From the NCBI RefSeq assembly GCF_015277735.1, contig NZ_JADHDA010000002.1, forward strand, positions 310,001-374,000: a DNA stretch of 64,000 bases. The letters run 5' to 3'. Source of the stretch: Psychrobacter sp. NG254. Lineage in GTDB: Bacteria > Pseudomonadota > Gammaproteobacteria > Pseudomonadales > Moraxellaceae. A program made the position numbers and the translations under genes. The notes under the pieces are model-generated. The model had not been told where the DNA came from, made no database searches, and saw nothing but the letters and a program-made list of their open reading frames with translations. The first letter of the stretch is position 1, and each line of letters opens with the position of its first letter. This document shows, piece by piece, positions 17,705-29,425 of this stretch.

Positions 17705-19369
17705 TTATTTAGCACTGGCCGTTACTTTTGGCGTTTCGTGTGCCAATGACTTTGCTGCTTGGCGTAGCTCAAATTTTTGCACTTTACCTGTACTGGTCTT
17801 GGGTATTTCTGCAAAGACAATGTATTTGGGCACTTTGAAGCCTGCTAAGTGTTGCTTACAGTGCACCATCACAGTATCGCGCTGTAAGGTATTGCCTTCA
17901 TGGATTTCGATAAAGGCAACGGGCACTTCGCCCCATTTATCATGAGGCGCAGCGACGACTGCACAGCTCAGAATTTCAGGCAGTTTGTACAAGACGTTTT
18001 CAACCTCGATACTAGAGATATTCTCACCGCCTGAGATGATGATGTCTTTTAGTCTGTCCATGATTTTGATGTAGCCATCAGGATATTTGACGCCCAAATC
18101 TCCCGTGCGGAACCAACCATCAGCGAATGCTTCGTCAGTCGCTTGGCGGCTTTTTAGATAGCCTTTCATTACCATATTGCCACGTAGCGCCAGCTCGCCC
18201 ATTTCCTGACCATCGGCAGCAACGGGTTCAGTCGTACCTTGCTTAAATACATTGAACCCTGCCATCAAATGTGACGTCACACCTTGGCGCGATTTCTTTT
18301 GAGCGCGTGTCGCCACATCGATTTCATTCCATTCTTCCTGCTCAGCACAAACTGTCACCGGTCCGTATACTTCGGTAAGACCATATACGTGAGAGATATG
18401 AAATCCCATTGCTTCCATCGCTGCTAGCATGGTTTCAGACGGCGGTGCACCAGCGACCCAGCCTTTGACCGTATGGGTGATGGCTTCTTTATACTCAGGT
18501 TTGCCGCCAGCAATCATATTGTGTACGACAGGCGCTGCACAGTAATGGGTGACCTGATGCTTGGCAATCAGCTGTAGTATTAAATCGGCATCAATATTAC
18601 GCAAGCAAACATTGACCCCCGCACGCTCGGCGATGGTCCACGGAAAGCACCAGCCATTGCAGTGAAACAGCGGCAGCGTCCATAGGTACATCGGATGCTT
18701 TGGCATATCCCAATCCAAAATATTAGAGATTGCATTGAGCGTAGCGCCGCGGTGATGGTAGACCACGCCTTTGGGCTTGCCTGTCGTGCCAGAAGTATAA
18801 TTGAGTGCAATCGCATCCCACTCATCTGTCGGCATCTCCCAATTATCCAAGCTGTCTGAGCTGGCAACCAAATCCTCATAGCTCATCTGCCCAAAGCGCT
18901 CGACATCGACAGCTTTGTCGGTCGAGTGAATGACGAGTAAGTGAGGAAAGGTCTCATTAATGATATCGGCATAGTCAGCAAACTCGCTGTCTAAGATGAG
19001 AACCTTTGCCTCTGAGTGCTGCAAACAAAACGTCAGTGCATTGATATCGAGACGGGTATTCAACGTACAGAGCACGCCGCCTGACATCGGAATGCCAAAG
19101 GCGCATTCGACCATCGCTGGCGTGTTCGGTAGCATGACCGCGACCGTGTCGTTTTTATCCACACCTAGTTTACGCAGACCATCAGCCAGTTGTCGGCAGC
19201 GATCATAGGTCTGTTGCCACGTCTGAGTGAGATTGTTGTGTGCTAGGTCGTCATAAATGATAGCAGTCTTGTTGGGATATACTTGAGCGCTGCGAATGAT
19301 AAAGTCAATAGGGGTCAGCGGTTGATGGTTGGCGGCATTTTTGCCAAGACCCGTGTGGAAGTCTGTCAT
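17705..19369 (-). CDS. AMP-dependent acyl-CoA synthetase
   Basis: A 554-residue ANL-superfamily ligase that activates a carboxylic acid to acyl-AMP and then acyl-CoA. The P-loop YTSGTTGKPKG is at 191-201. The hinge region FRTGDLG...DRLKDIIISGGENIS and the C-terminal catalytic Lys in STGKVQKFELR are present. Overall it resembles the medium-chain/methylthiopropionyl (DmdB/AlkK-like) group more than FadD. The substrate cannot be assigned. It is divergent from the FadH-type reductase 461 bp away, which suggests fatty-acid use. ATG 19369 follows rc gataatcc, a fair AGGAT. Confidence 0.85.
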   Translation of the reverse strand: MTDFHTGLGKNAANHQPLTPIDFIIRSAQVYPNKTAIIYDDLAHNNLTQTWQQTYDRCRQLADGLRKLGVDKNDTVAVMLPNTPAMVECAFGIPMSGGVLCTLNTRLDINALTFCLQHSEAKVLILDSEFADYADIINETFPHLLVIHSTDKAVDVERFGQMSYEDLVASSDSLDNWEMPTDEWDAIALNYTSGTTGKPKGVVYHHRGATLNAISNILDWDMPKHPMYLWTLPLFHCNGWCFPWTIAERAGVNVCLRNIDADLILQLIAKHQVTHYCAAPVVHNMIAGGKPEYKEAITHTVKGWVAGAPPSETMLAAMEAMGFHISHVYGLTEVYGPVTVCAEQEEWNEIDVATRAQKKSRQGVTSHLMAGFNVFKQGTTEPVAADGQEMGELALRGNMVMKGYLKSRQATDEAFADGWFRTGDLGVKYPDGYIKIMDRLKDIIISGGENISSIEVENVLYKLPEILSCAVVAAPHDKWGEVPVAFIEIHEGNTLQRDTVMVHCKQHLAGFKVPKYIVFAEIPKTSTGKVQKFELRQAAKSLAHETPKVTASAK

Positions 19370-19588
19370 GGTGATAATCCTTTATCGTATTTCTAATATT
19401 TGGTAGCACTATTATATAGAACCGCGATTTCACAGCATCATTCGACACTATAATTTAGCACAGAAATTATTTGGGTGAGTCGATATTTATCGATTAAAAT
19501 ATATCATCGTAATACAATGTTTATAAGCATACCTATCGTATTATGACGAATAAGTAGTCGTTTATTATAGGCAGCCATTTATTATAAA

Positions 19589-19618
19589 CAGGCCGCCTAC
19601 GATACTGGCCTGATTTTT
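19589..19618 (+). other. Terminator-like hairpin in a divergent spacer
   Basis: CAGGCC (19589-19594) pairs with GGCCTG (19607-19612), followed by five T. It lies between divergent genes, so no annotated plus-strand transcript would end here. ccatttattat occurs on both sides (about 19575 and 19675). Nothing else is evident in the 461-bp spacer 19370-19830. Confidence 0.35.
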
Positions 19619-19779
19619 GGTGATGGTTTAATGTCGGTTTAATAATACGCCATTCTTTAGTCTAATAGACCGCGCCATTTATTATTGCAATCAATATAGT
19701 GCTCACTCATCAGTCGCTTGTCTGCATAGCTGACAATAATCGCGGTGTGTTACGATACCAGTAACGCTAAATCTCATAG

Positions 19780-21966
<2,187 letters not shown>

Positions 21967-21988
21967 GGTTTTAAGTTAAATATCAAAG

Positions 21989-22019
21989 CGGCGAGATTGA
22001 TTATCTTGCCGTTTTTTTT
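21989..22019 (+). terminator. Terminator after fadH
   Basis: CGGCGAGAT (21989-21997) pairs with ATCTTGCCG (22003-22011) with one G-T pair, followed by eight T. Confidence 0.85.
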
Positions 22020-22029
22020 GTTTAGAATA

Positions 22030-22298
22030 TAGGGTCTGTTGAACATTCAAATGTGGTGCTGGCAGTTACTATTTTTTAGACAATATGCAGTGAAGTTTTT
22101 GAAGCCTAGTCATTCTAGGTTAAACAATTTCGCCATATATTGGCAAAAAATAGTACTGCCCTGAAAGGCTGATGCTAAAATCACCCCAAACGTTGTTGCA
22201 AGCCTAGCTAAGGTCTCGACATTATCGTCGGTTTGCGCCTAGTTTGGTGCAATTTTAGCAATCAGCAGCCCTAATATTTGAATGTTCAACAGACCCTA
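22030..22298. mobile_element. 269-bp MITE-like element with TA ends
   Basis: Perfect 21-bp terminal inverted repeats (22032-22052 and 22276-22296, beginning gggtctgttgaac) are flanked on both sides by TA, which fits the TA target duplication of IS630/Tc1-type transposases. Two further nested inverted repeats are visible inside: gcagttactatttttt against aaaaaatagtactgc, and gctaaaatcaccccaaac against gtttggtgcaattttagc. There is no open frame, so it is non-autonomous. It fills the gap between fadH and the LprI-like gene. Confidence 0.82.
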
Positions 22299-22367
22299 AA
22301 ATTAGCACAAGATTGTTATTTCGCTTGAGATAAAATCTAGCCTATCATTGCTTCGAATCTTGAAAAC

Positions 22368-23141
22368 CTAACGCCCCTCACGCTCTAATATAATGCTGTC
22401 AAAATACCCTCGCATACCACAATGCAGTTCTCTGTATTGATTATCAATGTCTCTTAATAACAATTGAGTCCTACCTTTATAAGGTGCTGGATATAAACGC
22501 AGCTCAACAGATTTATCTGGCTGATCATCGTTGATGACCCAATGATTTTCTGACCATATGGCTTTACTCTCTCCCAAGTCGCAGGTATGAGCATTGGTAA
22601 AAATCAAAACCCCCTCTATAATGGAAAGATAAGGCTTATTAGCGACACTATGAATCGATACCGTGTTTGTTGTCTCTCCTGAATCCTCCCAACGCTGAGT
22701 GTCTGAATTGTATAGTGAGATTTGAGATTTTTGAGAAAACTCACCAAATGCATTTTTTCTCGGTAAATCAGAAGGACGTAACTCATCTGAAAAATCCCAA
22801 GCCACACCGTAATTGGCTTGCTCTTCGATATATTCTTTATACTCACGTATCAGACATTCTTCAATTTTACAGGTATCACGCTGAAACGTAAGCCATGTGC
22901 GTTGATTGGCAATGAACCTACTTTTGAAAGCTTGGCTGTCTTCATAGTCAGAAGAAGTGGCAAGATTACTTTTATACTTTTTTGCCATGGTATCATCAAG
23001 TTTAGAAAGCTCAGGACTGTCGCAAACGGTTTTTTCTACCCAGCTAGCCGCCTTGTTGCAATCAAAACTTGCTGCATTGGCATAAGTGGAGAGTAGACAA
23101 GCGCCTAAAATACTGATGGTAGTGATGCATAACTTTTTCAT
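22368..23141 (-). CDS. Secreted LprI-like (DUF1311) protein
   Basis: 257 residues with a Sec signal peptide (cleavage after about ANA, residue 23). A Cys-rich N-terminal domain follows (SFDCNKAASWVEKTVCDSPE, then CKIEECLIREY), the pattern of the lysozyme-inhibitor LprI/DUF1311 family. The C-terminal ~150 residues are beta-rich with two more Cys and are not recognised. It is likely periplasmic. Lysozyme inhibition is only a family-level guess; many DUF1311 proteins have no known role. No operon partner. Confidence 0.75.
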   Translation of the reverse strand: MKKLCITTISILGACLLSTYANAASFDCNKAASWVEKTVCDSPELSKLDDTMAKKYKSNLATSSDYEDSQAFKSRFIANQRTWLTFQRDTCKIEECLIREYKEYIEEQANYGVAWDFSDELRPSDLPRKNAFGEFSQKSQISLYNSDTQRWEDSGETTNTVSIHSVANKPYLSIIEGVLIFTNAHTCDLGESKAIWSENHWVINDDQPDKSVELRLYPAPYKGRTQLLLRDIDNQYRELHCGMRGYFDSIILEREGR

Positions 23142-23270
23142 ATTATCCTCATTTTTTAAAGCTTGATTGTATTTTAGGAAAGCTATAACTGCGATATATG
23201 TGTCATCACCACTTTCTGCAAAAAACGAATCAGTCCATCGATCCTAGCCCAGCTAGCTAGCCTCACTCAT

Positions 23271-23687
23271 TTACCAACTGCCAATATTTTCCATCGAAAT
23301 CCAAGGCTCAATAGGCTCTAAGTCTTCGCCACTTTGTAGCAGCTCAATCGAGATATTGTTAGGGTCTTTAACAAAAGCCATATGACCATCTCTAGGTGGT
23401 CTTAATATCTCGATCCCTGCCTGTATAAAGGTGTCACACTGCGCGTATATGTTGTCGACTCTAAAGGCAAAATGCCCAAAATTATCGCCATTGGAATACT
23501 CTTTTTCGTCCCAGTTGTGCGTTACCTCAATCTCTGGTGCACCCTCATGCGTTGCTAAAAAATATAAGCTGAATCTGCCAGATTCAGAGTCTCTCTTTCT
23601 TAGCAGTTGTAAGCCCATAAGATCACAATAGAAAGATAACGTTTCTTCTAATTTGTTGGTTCTAATCATTGCATGTAAGTACTTCAT
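23271..23687 (-). CDS. Lactoylglutathione lyase-like VOC protein
   Basis: 138 residues, two beta-alpha-beta-beta-beta modules. The metal ligands of GloA line up: His5, Glu54 (IEVTHNW), His72 (FGHFAFRV) and Glu115 (ISIELLQ). Spacing and length are close to E. coli GloA (135). It would isomerise the methylglyoxal-glutathione hemithioacetal, with Ni2+ or Zn2+. The C-terminal tail is not from the textbook enzyme, and a second true gloA may exist elsewhere, so I leave the symbol empty. Confidence 0.82.
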   Translation of the reverse strand: MKYLHAMIRTNKLEETLSFYCDLMGLQLLRKRDSESGRFSLYFLATHEGAPEIEVTHNWDEKEYSNGDNFGHFAFRVDNIYAQCDTFIQAGIEILRPPRDGHMAFVKDPNNISIELLQSGEDLEPIEPWISMENIGSW

Positions 23688-23753
23688 AAAAATACCTTAA
23701 TATTTTTTTATAAAAAATGGAGTAATGGTAGGGTGCTTGTCATGCATCATTAA

Positions 23754-23859
23754 TATAGTCGAACCACTCTTAAAGTGTTACGGCGTTAGACTCGCTTAGC
23801 CTACTACTGTCGTACTTGCGCTCGTCTGCCTTGTATCATTTTTAACATTGATTGACTAT
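23754..23859. repeat. ~107-bp intergenic repeat, copy B
   Basis: Ends tatagtc and tgactat. The centre contains ctcgcttagcctacta, shared with copy C, and ctgccttgta, shared with copy A. Confidence 0.75.
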
Positions 23860-23898
23860 CGGTAAAATCTCAAATATTGTCAGTCATCTATTACAATG

Positions 23899-24036
23899 TT
23901 ATTTGTTTCCTAGTGCTAAAAATACAAGTAGTGCTAAAGGAATCAAACCAATCCCATAAAAAAGAATTAATAATACAGATATTACGTATAAAAATATTAA
24001 TTGTCCTTTGGTTAAACTGTTATACCAATTCTTCAT
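23899..24036 (-). CDS. Small membrane protein, 45 residues
   Basis: Minus-strand ATG at 24036 preceded by AAAGG 8 nt upstream. The 45-residue product begins MKNWYNSLTKGQLIF and has one long hydrophobic stretch (about 12-42) broken by a central Tyr-Gly-Ile-Gly, so one bent or two short helices, ending GNK. Composition and ribosome site argue for a real gene. I recall similar tiny 'NSLTKGQLI' membrane proteins in bacteria but no function. AT-rich surroundings. Stands alone between the repeat and the serine hydrolase. Confidence 0.62.
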   Translation of the reverse strand: MKNWYNSLTKGQLIFLYVISVLLILFYGIGLIPLALLVFLALGNK

Positions 24037-24278
24037 AATTAGACCTTTAATTAAATATGCTATATAAGTGACCAGTACGGTATTTTTTACTGAATAATTT
24101 TTATTATATATTATTAGAATATTGCTTACAGATTATAAATGAGATACAAGAAATAAGAGCTGCATGTGGAAATGTCTATTGATTCTTCAGCCAAACATAT
24201 TCCAAAATCTCTTATCAATATTATGTTAATTCGTATTCAGAATATTTAACTATCACGCCATATAAAAAGGATTTTACG

Positions 24279-25495
24279 ATGGCTGTATTAAGAATATTAT
24301 TTAAATGGATAGTGCTGCCTATCATAGGGCTGTTAGTGGTTATTAGCCTCGGCTTGGTTGTGACAGGCAATGCCTATATCTTTCGCGGGTTACAGCTCAC
24401 TTATTTTAAAGGTGAGGCTACTGCCAATATCGATGATTATGTTGATTTTGATAATCGGACGATTCGTGCCAAAGATCCTATCAAATGGGACAAAGATCCC
24501 AACTTCGAGCAAGTTGAACTCACACCTACCTTACAAAGTGCCTTGGACACCGACCAAACGGTTGCTTTTGCTATTATTAAAAACGGCAAGCTACTATACG
24601 AAAATTACTGGCAGGGCTACAGTAGCGATTCACATACCAATAGCTTTTCTATGGCAAAAACCGTCACGACTATGCTATATCTTAAAGCGGTAGAAGACGG
24701 CTATATCGACAGCATTGATGAGCCAATTACTACTTGGCTGCCAGAATACGCAGAAAATCAATACGCACAGAACTGCACGCTTGCAGATTTATCAGCGATG
24801 ACGTCAGGCTACGATTGGACCGAGGATTATTACTTTCCTATCAATCCTACAGCAGAGTCCTACTATGGCCATGACTTGGTCAAGCAAATGGTCAATCGCG
24901 ATTTTAAAGAGGCGTGCGGTGGCCAATTTGAGTACTCATCAGGCGATACACAGATGCTTGGCATTGCACTGTCGCGAGCGCTAGAGCCACATGGCTATAC
25001 TATTTCTAGCTATTTAGAAGAAAAATTCTGGCAGCCACTAGGGATGGAGGGTGATGCTCACTGGTCACTTGATGGTTCAAAAAATATTGAAAAGGTTTAT
25101 TGCTGCTTAAATGCCAGTGCGCTGGACTTTGCAAAATTTGGACAATTGCTATTGAATGGCGGCGAGTGGCAAGGCGAGCAGCTACTGAGTAAAGCGCATG
25201 TGGAATGGATGGTTACGCCAAATGCAGCCGCGTTCACAGAAGGTCAGGCGCAGGTATATGGTCATTCGGTATGGACAGTCCGATTCCTTTTTATGCCATG
25301 CTTGGTCACTTAGGGCAGCGAGTATTGGTATTACCCGAAGAGAATGCGATCATCGTCAGATTAGGCAAGCAAAAAGGCTTACCTACTCCGGTAGAAGGCT
25401 TCCATTTAGAGCCAGATTTGGGGCAATATGTCACTGAAGTAAAAACTATTTTAGATAATTTACCTGCTCGAACTACATTGCCCAAGACAGATTGA
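24279..25495 (+). pseudogene. Serine hydrolase, class C beta-lactamase fold, frameshifted
   Basis: The frame from 24279 codes for an N-terminal membrane anchor (about 5-30) and a serine hydrolase domain with the SxxK motif Ser124-Met-Ala-Lys127 and the Tyr motif YSSGD (about 219). It stops at 25313. Just before, after VYGHSVWT (about 25274), the downstream part continues in the other frame as SPIPFYAMLGHLGQRVLVLP, which holds the HxGQ motif and final strands, to 25495. A one-base deletion near 25274-25278 explains this. Without it the protein would be about 405 residues (6-aminohexanoate-dimer hydrolase/esterase-like). The truncated product lacks its C-terminal core. Confidence 0.82.
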
Positions 25496-25552
25496 GCGTG
25501 TTGTTAAAGGGATGAATAGGATAACTCTATAAGATAGCTATCTTACAGAGTC

Positions 25553-25659
25553 ATAGCCAATCCTCTATAAATTGGATACGGTGTCAGTCTCGCTTAGCCT
25601 ACTACTTGTAGTACTTTCACTCAACTTCCTTGTATCCAAGTTATATTGAACCGACTATA
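25553..25659. repeat. ~107-bp intergenic repeat, copy C
   Basis: Ends atagcc (one base off the family) and gactata. Inner arms ttggatac and gtatccaa pair perfectly. Lies in the spacer between the serine hydrolase and lplA. Confidence 0.72.
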
Positions 25660-25718
25660 CCCTTTATTTTTGGATGCATATCTTACTTAGCAATCACTCA
25701 AAAGCACTGATTTATACA

Positions 25719-26753
25719 TCAACCTTCCATCTCGCCAACCAACCAATCTTTAAAATCATTTACTTGCGCTGCCAATTCAGGTTGCGCTTTTGCTAAGTGA
25801 TCAAGATTATCTTGAATCTTGCTCTTATTGTATTTAACACCCGTCAATGTCTCTTTGAGTAGGTCAATCAGCTCAACATTTAGCGCGTCAGAAAAGATGA
25901 CAACCTCTGCAATTGTGGCTTGCTTCACATCCATATGTACATCCATCATGCCCCAATCAAAGCGCGTCTCGATATGATGAGTGAACTCAGGCGTCTTGCC
26001 AAAACGCCAATCCCAATCCGCCATCTGCTGATAATAGGTGTTTAGCGTCGGCTGCTTGGCAAGGCTAGCTTCATCCAGCTGCTCAACTGCCGCAATCTCT
26101 CCATAGTAGTCACAAAATGCCTCGATAATCGCATCAGATAACGTCTCATGTTTGATGGCATCATTGAACTCTACCAAATTTGCCACGCGTGCGCGCACCG
26201 ACTTAATGCCTTTTGCTTTGAGTTTTAATGGATGCGGGTTTAGGTAGTCGCCAAGTTTTTGCATATTGGCATTGACCAGTAATGTGCCGTGATGAAAGCT
26301 GCGATCGGCAGCATGTTTAAAGGCGCTGCCTGATATTTTTCGGTCGCCCACTTGCATGTCATTACGACCAGATAGGGTGGCGTCTATGCCCAATTTTTTC
26401 AGCGCATTGATGATGATGGTAAAGTTGGCCGTCTGGTCGTAAGCGTGCTTTGGGGACAGAAAAGTAAAATTGGTATTGCCCAAATCATGAAACACCGCGC
26501 CACCGCCACTCTGACGCCGCGCCAAAAACACATCGTCGGCCTCCATCTTATCCGTCTTGCACTCTACCCATGGGTTTTGTGAGCGCCCAATGACCACGGT
26601 CTCAGAGTTACGCCATAAGAATAGGGTATGCGTGTCTGGTGCTGCTTGCTCTGTTCCTTCTTGTTCTGTCCCTAGCGCTTGAAATATCCAGTCCTCAGTC
26701 GCAAGGTTAAACCAAGGGTTGGTCACGGCAGATTTTAAGATGCGCAGTTTCAT
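25719..26753 (-). CDS. lplA: Lipoate-protein ligase A
   Basis: A 344-residue enzyme that activates free lipoate with ATP and attaches it to E2 and GcvH lysines. RRQSGGGAVFHD at 79-90 and the catalytic Lys139 in DRKISGSAFK are present. The long C-terminal accessory domain (about 255-344) makes it the large E. coli LplA type able to do both half reactions. ATG 26753 follows an aaaaaggat site. It stands alone. Confidence 0.94.
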   Translation of the reverse strand: MKLRILKSAVTNPWFNLATEDWIFQALGTEQEGTEQAAPDTHTLFLWRNSETVVIGRSQNPWVECKTDKMEADDVFLARRQSGGGAVFHDLGNTNFTFLSPKHAYDQTANFTIIINALKKLGIDATLSGRNDMQVGDRKISGSAFKHAADRSFHHGTLLVNANMQKLGDYLNPHPLKLKAKGIKSVRARVANLVEFNDAIKHETLSDAIIEAFCDYYGEIAAVEQLDEASLAKQPTLNTYYQQMADWDWRFGKTPEFTHHIETRFDWGMMDVHMDVKQATIAEVVIFSDALNVELIDLLKETLTGVKYNKSKIQDNLDHLAKAQPELAAQVNDFKDWLVGEMEG

Positions 26754-26983
26754 TACTGATCCTTTTTTAGAATAGTTTTTATAGATTGAGCGTTATAAAT
26801 AGATACAGACATTCTTACCGATGCGGAGCTGGAATTCAATGGCTGTCTAGTAGGGAGGGGATTTTTATGCTTGGAATAAGTTGAGCGTATTTTCAAAAAC
26901 TAAGGTGTAAAGCTTAACAAGCTGATAAAGTAGTTAGAAGTTAAATTTTTTCTATTAACGTTGGTTTTTTTGAGGTCATATTC

Positions 26984-27574
26984 ATGCAAATAGAATGGGT
27001 GAATTGGATATCTGTGTTTATGGCGTTGATAGCGACGGCGTCGACTATTATTACTTATGCTGTCTATCGCTCATCAACTGATCCAGAAGTTATCGTTTAT
27101 GCTGATACAGATAAAAAACGTCCTTCAATTATAATTCTAATTATTGAGAATATAGGTAAAGGCCCAGCAGAGAATATCAGTTTTAAAACATCAAGAAGCT
27201 TACCTGAGAAAGCATTTAGTATAGAAGAACCTCGAAATATGCCAAACACGATGTCAACTGGACCTATTATAAATGGGATACCTTTTTTAGCTCCTAATCA
27301 GAAAATAATTCTTACTTGGGGGCAATATGGAGGATTAAAAAAATATATCGGTGGAAACAGCATTGTGGTAACAGCTCAGTATGGAAGAGCTAATGCGAAG
27401 TTCTGGTTTAACCAACTGTCTAGCTCGTCCAAGCTTTCCGTTGAAGCCTTTTATCAAACAGATATTTCTGACTTGAATTGGGATAGAAAAATCTCAGAAA
27501 CTCTAATAAAGACTAATGAGCAATTACAAAATATTGATAAGGCTATCAAAAAATTAGGTTCAGAAGAGATTTGA
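26984..27574 (+). CDS. Membrane-anchored protein of unknown function
   Basis: 196 residues; I do not recognise the family. It has one N-terminal membrane helix (about 7-28, WISVFMALIATASTIITYAVY), then a beta-rich soluble domain with a GKGPAENISFKTS turn resembling the 'GxGPAxN' pattern of small membrane-tethered beta-domain proteins. A charged helical tail (about 160-190) could form a coiled coil. Base composition is more AT-rich than the neighbours, hinting at acquired DNA. ATG 26984 follows ttgaggtcatattc, a weak site. Convergent with the next gene, no terminator visible. Confidence 0.6.
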   Translation: MQIEWVNWISVFMALIATASTIITYAVYRSSTDPEVIVYADTDKKRPSIIILIIENIGKGPAENISFKTSRSLPEKAFSIEEPRNMPNTMSTGPIINGIPFLAPNQKIILTWGQYGGLKKYIGGNSIVVTAQYGRANAKFWFNQLSSSSKLSVEAFYQTDISDLNWDRKISETLIKTNEQLQNIDKAIKKLGSEEI

Positions 27575-27627
27575 ATTTCATTTATAAATGTCAGATATCT
27601 TGCATAAGTAATTGTTAGCCTTCAAAA

Positions 27628-28044
27628 CTACTGTTCAGCACAGATTTCCCATTTTGACTTTTTACTGACATAACAGGTTAGTATCTCTTTACCAGACTGC
27701 GCGTAGGCCTCACTGACGATGCGCTGATTGGTCGGCAGACGGTATCTGATAATCGCTGGCTCATCATTGACGGTGGTCGTCCATCCTGTCACATCGCCAC
27801 TATCATTATAGTTTGCACTGTTAGAGGTGGCCATTTTACCAAACCCTGGCAGGGTGTAAGAAGCCTGTCTAAACGCATAGCTCATTGACGCCCCCTCAAC
27901 CACATCGTACTGACAGTTTAGCTTTTTCTGCAGTTTATCTTGCTTATAAATGTAGCAAACGGTCGAATCTGAGTATTGCCCAACCCCGCAAAATCCTGCC
28001 GTCGCCACTGACATACTACCGATGAATAACGCTATCCTTTTCAT
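27628..28044 (-). CDS. Small secreted protein of unknown function
   Basis: 138 residues. A signal peptide (about 1-19, MKRIALFIGSMSVATAGFC) is followed by a mature part with four Cys (CYIYK, LNCQYD, LTCYVS, ICAEQ), which could make two disulfides in the periplasm. No family recognised. The ATG at 28044 follows rc aacattatg, with gagggaa 6-12 nt upstream, a good site. Single gene. Confidence 0.65.
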   Translation of the reverse strand: MKRIALFIGSMSVATAGFCGVGQYSDSTVCYIYKQDKLQKKLNCQYDVVEGASMSYAFRQASYTLPGFGKMATSNSANYNDSGDVTGWTTTVNDEPAIIRYRLPTNQRIVSEAYAQSGKEILTCYVSKKSKWEICAEQ

Positions 28045-28495
28045 AATGTTCCCTCAATAAATGACAAAGTTAATAGTTGATAAGTAAATCCGTCAGAAGT
28101 GGATATTTGCCGTGTATACTTTTGCACCACCAGCAATAAAACATCAGACTCACAAACTATAATTATTTAGTAAACAAAAATCAACTAATGGCGTTATAAA
28201 TATTATTATAAGTAAAAACATAGATATCACCGATAAGAGCCTGCTTAGTCATAGATATTATTGAATTAGACTGCCACCGCACCTTATTATAAGAAGCGCT
28301 CAACATAAAAGTATTGCTTTGCATAATACGTATTGGTAAACAATAAACGGTCAGAAATCTTATAAAACACTCCCCATCGCACCATTTAAAAGTTATCATC
28401 GTAAGATTTTATAAATTGATAATTTTTGACTAACCAGATGCTTATGACCGATACGAGTTGGCAGGTTTAGTCGATACGCTTAATAGGATTGCTCA
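28045..28495. other. Spacer without recognisable feature
   Basis: A 451-bp AT-rich spacer between a minus-strand and a plus-strand gene. A 72-codon minus-strand frame (28181-28399) has no ribosome site and implausible composition. I see no repeat, RNA gene or terminator. Confidence 0.5.
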
Positions 28496-29425
28496 ATGAC
28501 CAACCGTGACCTCATCATCTTTGTGACGCTCTCTTTTATGTGGTCACTCTCTTTTGTGTTTTATCGCATTGGCGTGCCTGAGTTTGGCTCATTGGCGTTT
28601 GCCAGTTTGCGCGTGATATTCGCCGGACTGGTTATGTTGGTCTTTGTATTACTAAATAAGAAAAACAGAGTCGGTATTAAGGAGCACTGGAAAATGCTCG
28701 CGCTCGTTGGCTTATTTTCCGCAGCGCTACCCTTTGTGTTGTTCTCATTTTCTGCGCAATCGGTGAATGCAGGTGTGCTAGCTGTGTTAAACGCTTCTGT
28801 ACCAATGATGAGTGGTTTTATCGCCCGTGTGTTTTTTAAAGATAGATTGTCAAAAAAACAAGCGCTTGGGTTGGTCATCGGTGTGGTCGGAGTGATTATA
28901 TTAATGAGTGAGAGCTTGTTTGGTGGCGGCGAGCAGGGCAAAGGCTTGGTCGAGGGATTGTTACCGATGGGCTATGCGCTACTGGCCTGTGTCGGCTATG
29001 CCGTCGGTGCTAATATCACCAAAAACTACCTATACGATGTCTCGCCGGTCGCTATCACAGCAGGATCGCTCATCATTGGTAGCATCATCATGCTGCCAGT
29101 GGCCTACAATGAGTTTCCTTATGGTCAAGAAATCAGCATAAAAGCATGGGTATCAGTGATTTGTATTGGGGTCTTTTCGACCGCCATTGCGCTTATTTTT
29201 ATGAATCAATTGATCAAAAATATTGGGCCGACGCGTGCCACTAGTATTACATTGGTGATTCCGATTTTTGCCATTATCTTGGGGTATCTGCTGCTTGGTG
29301 AAGCCCTAAATATCCAAGCCATTATCGGTTCGATGGTGATATTGTTTGGGACATATCTGTCATTAGAGTTGTCTATCAAAAAGATACTACAGTCCAAAAC
29401 TGGAACTCGAGCGAAAAGTGTTTAA
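28496..29425 (+). CDS. DMT superfamily transporter, EamA family
   Basis: A 309-residue inner-membrane protein of ten helices in two EamA halves (about 5-137 and 150-290). Family marks include the opening MWSLSFVFYRIGV, SVNAGVLAVLNASVPMMSG near the end of the first half, and GPTRATSITLVIPIFAIILG in the second. These proteins usually export amino acids or metabolites; the substrate is unknown. AGGA lies 7 nt before ATG 28496. Transcribed alone. Confidence 0.9.
   Translation: MTNRDLIIFVTLSFMWSLSFVFYRIGVPEFGSLAFASLRVIFAGLVMLVFVLLNKKNRVGIKEHWKMLALVGLFSAALPFVLFSFSAQSVNAGVLAVLNASVPMMSGFIARVFFKDRLSKKQALGLVIGVVGVIILMSESLFGGGEQGKGLVEGLLPMGYALLACVGYAVGANITKNYLYDVSPVAITAGSLIIGSIIMLPVAYNEFPYGQEISIKAWVSVICIGVFSTAIALIFMNQLIKNIGPTRATSITLVIPIFAIILGYLLLGEALNIQAIIGSMVILFGTYLSLELSIKKILQSKTGTRAKSV

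Noticed and set aside
19589..19618. True terminator of a plus-strand gene
   Set aside because: It lies between divergent genes, so nothing known is transcribed into it on the plus strand; kept only as a low-confidence hairpin.
28181..28399. 72-codon minus-strand frame
   Set aside because: No ribosome site, odd composition (many Cys, Ile, Asn without pattern) and no resemblance to any family.
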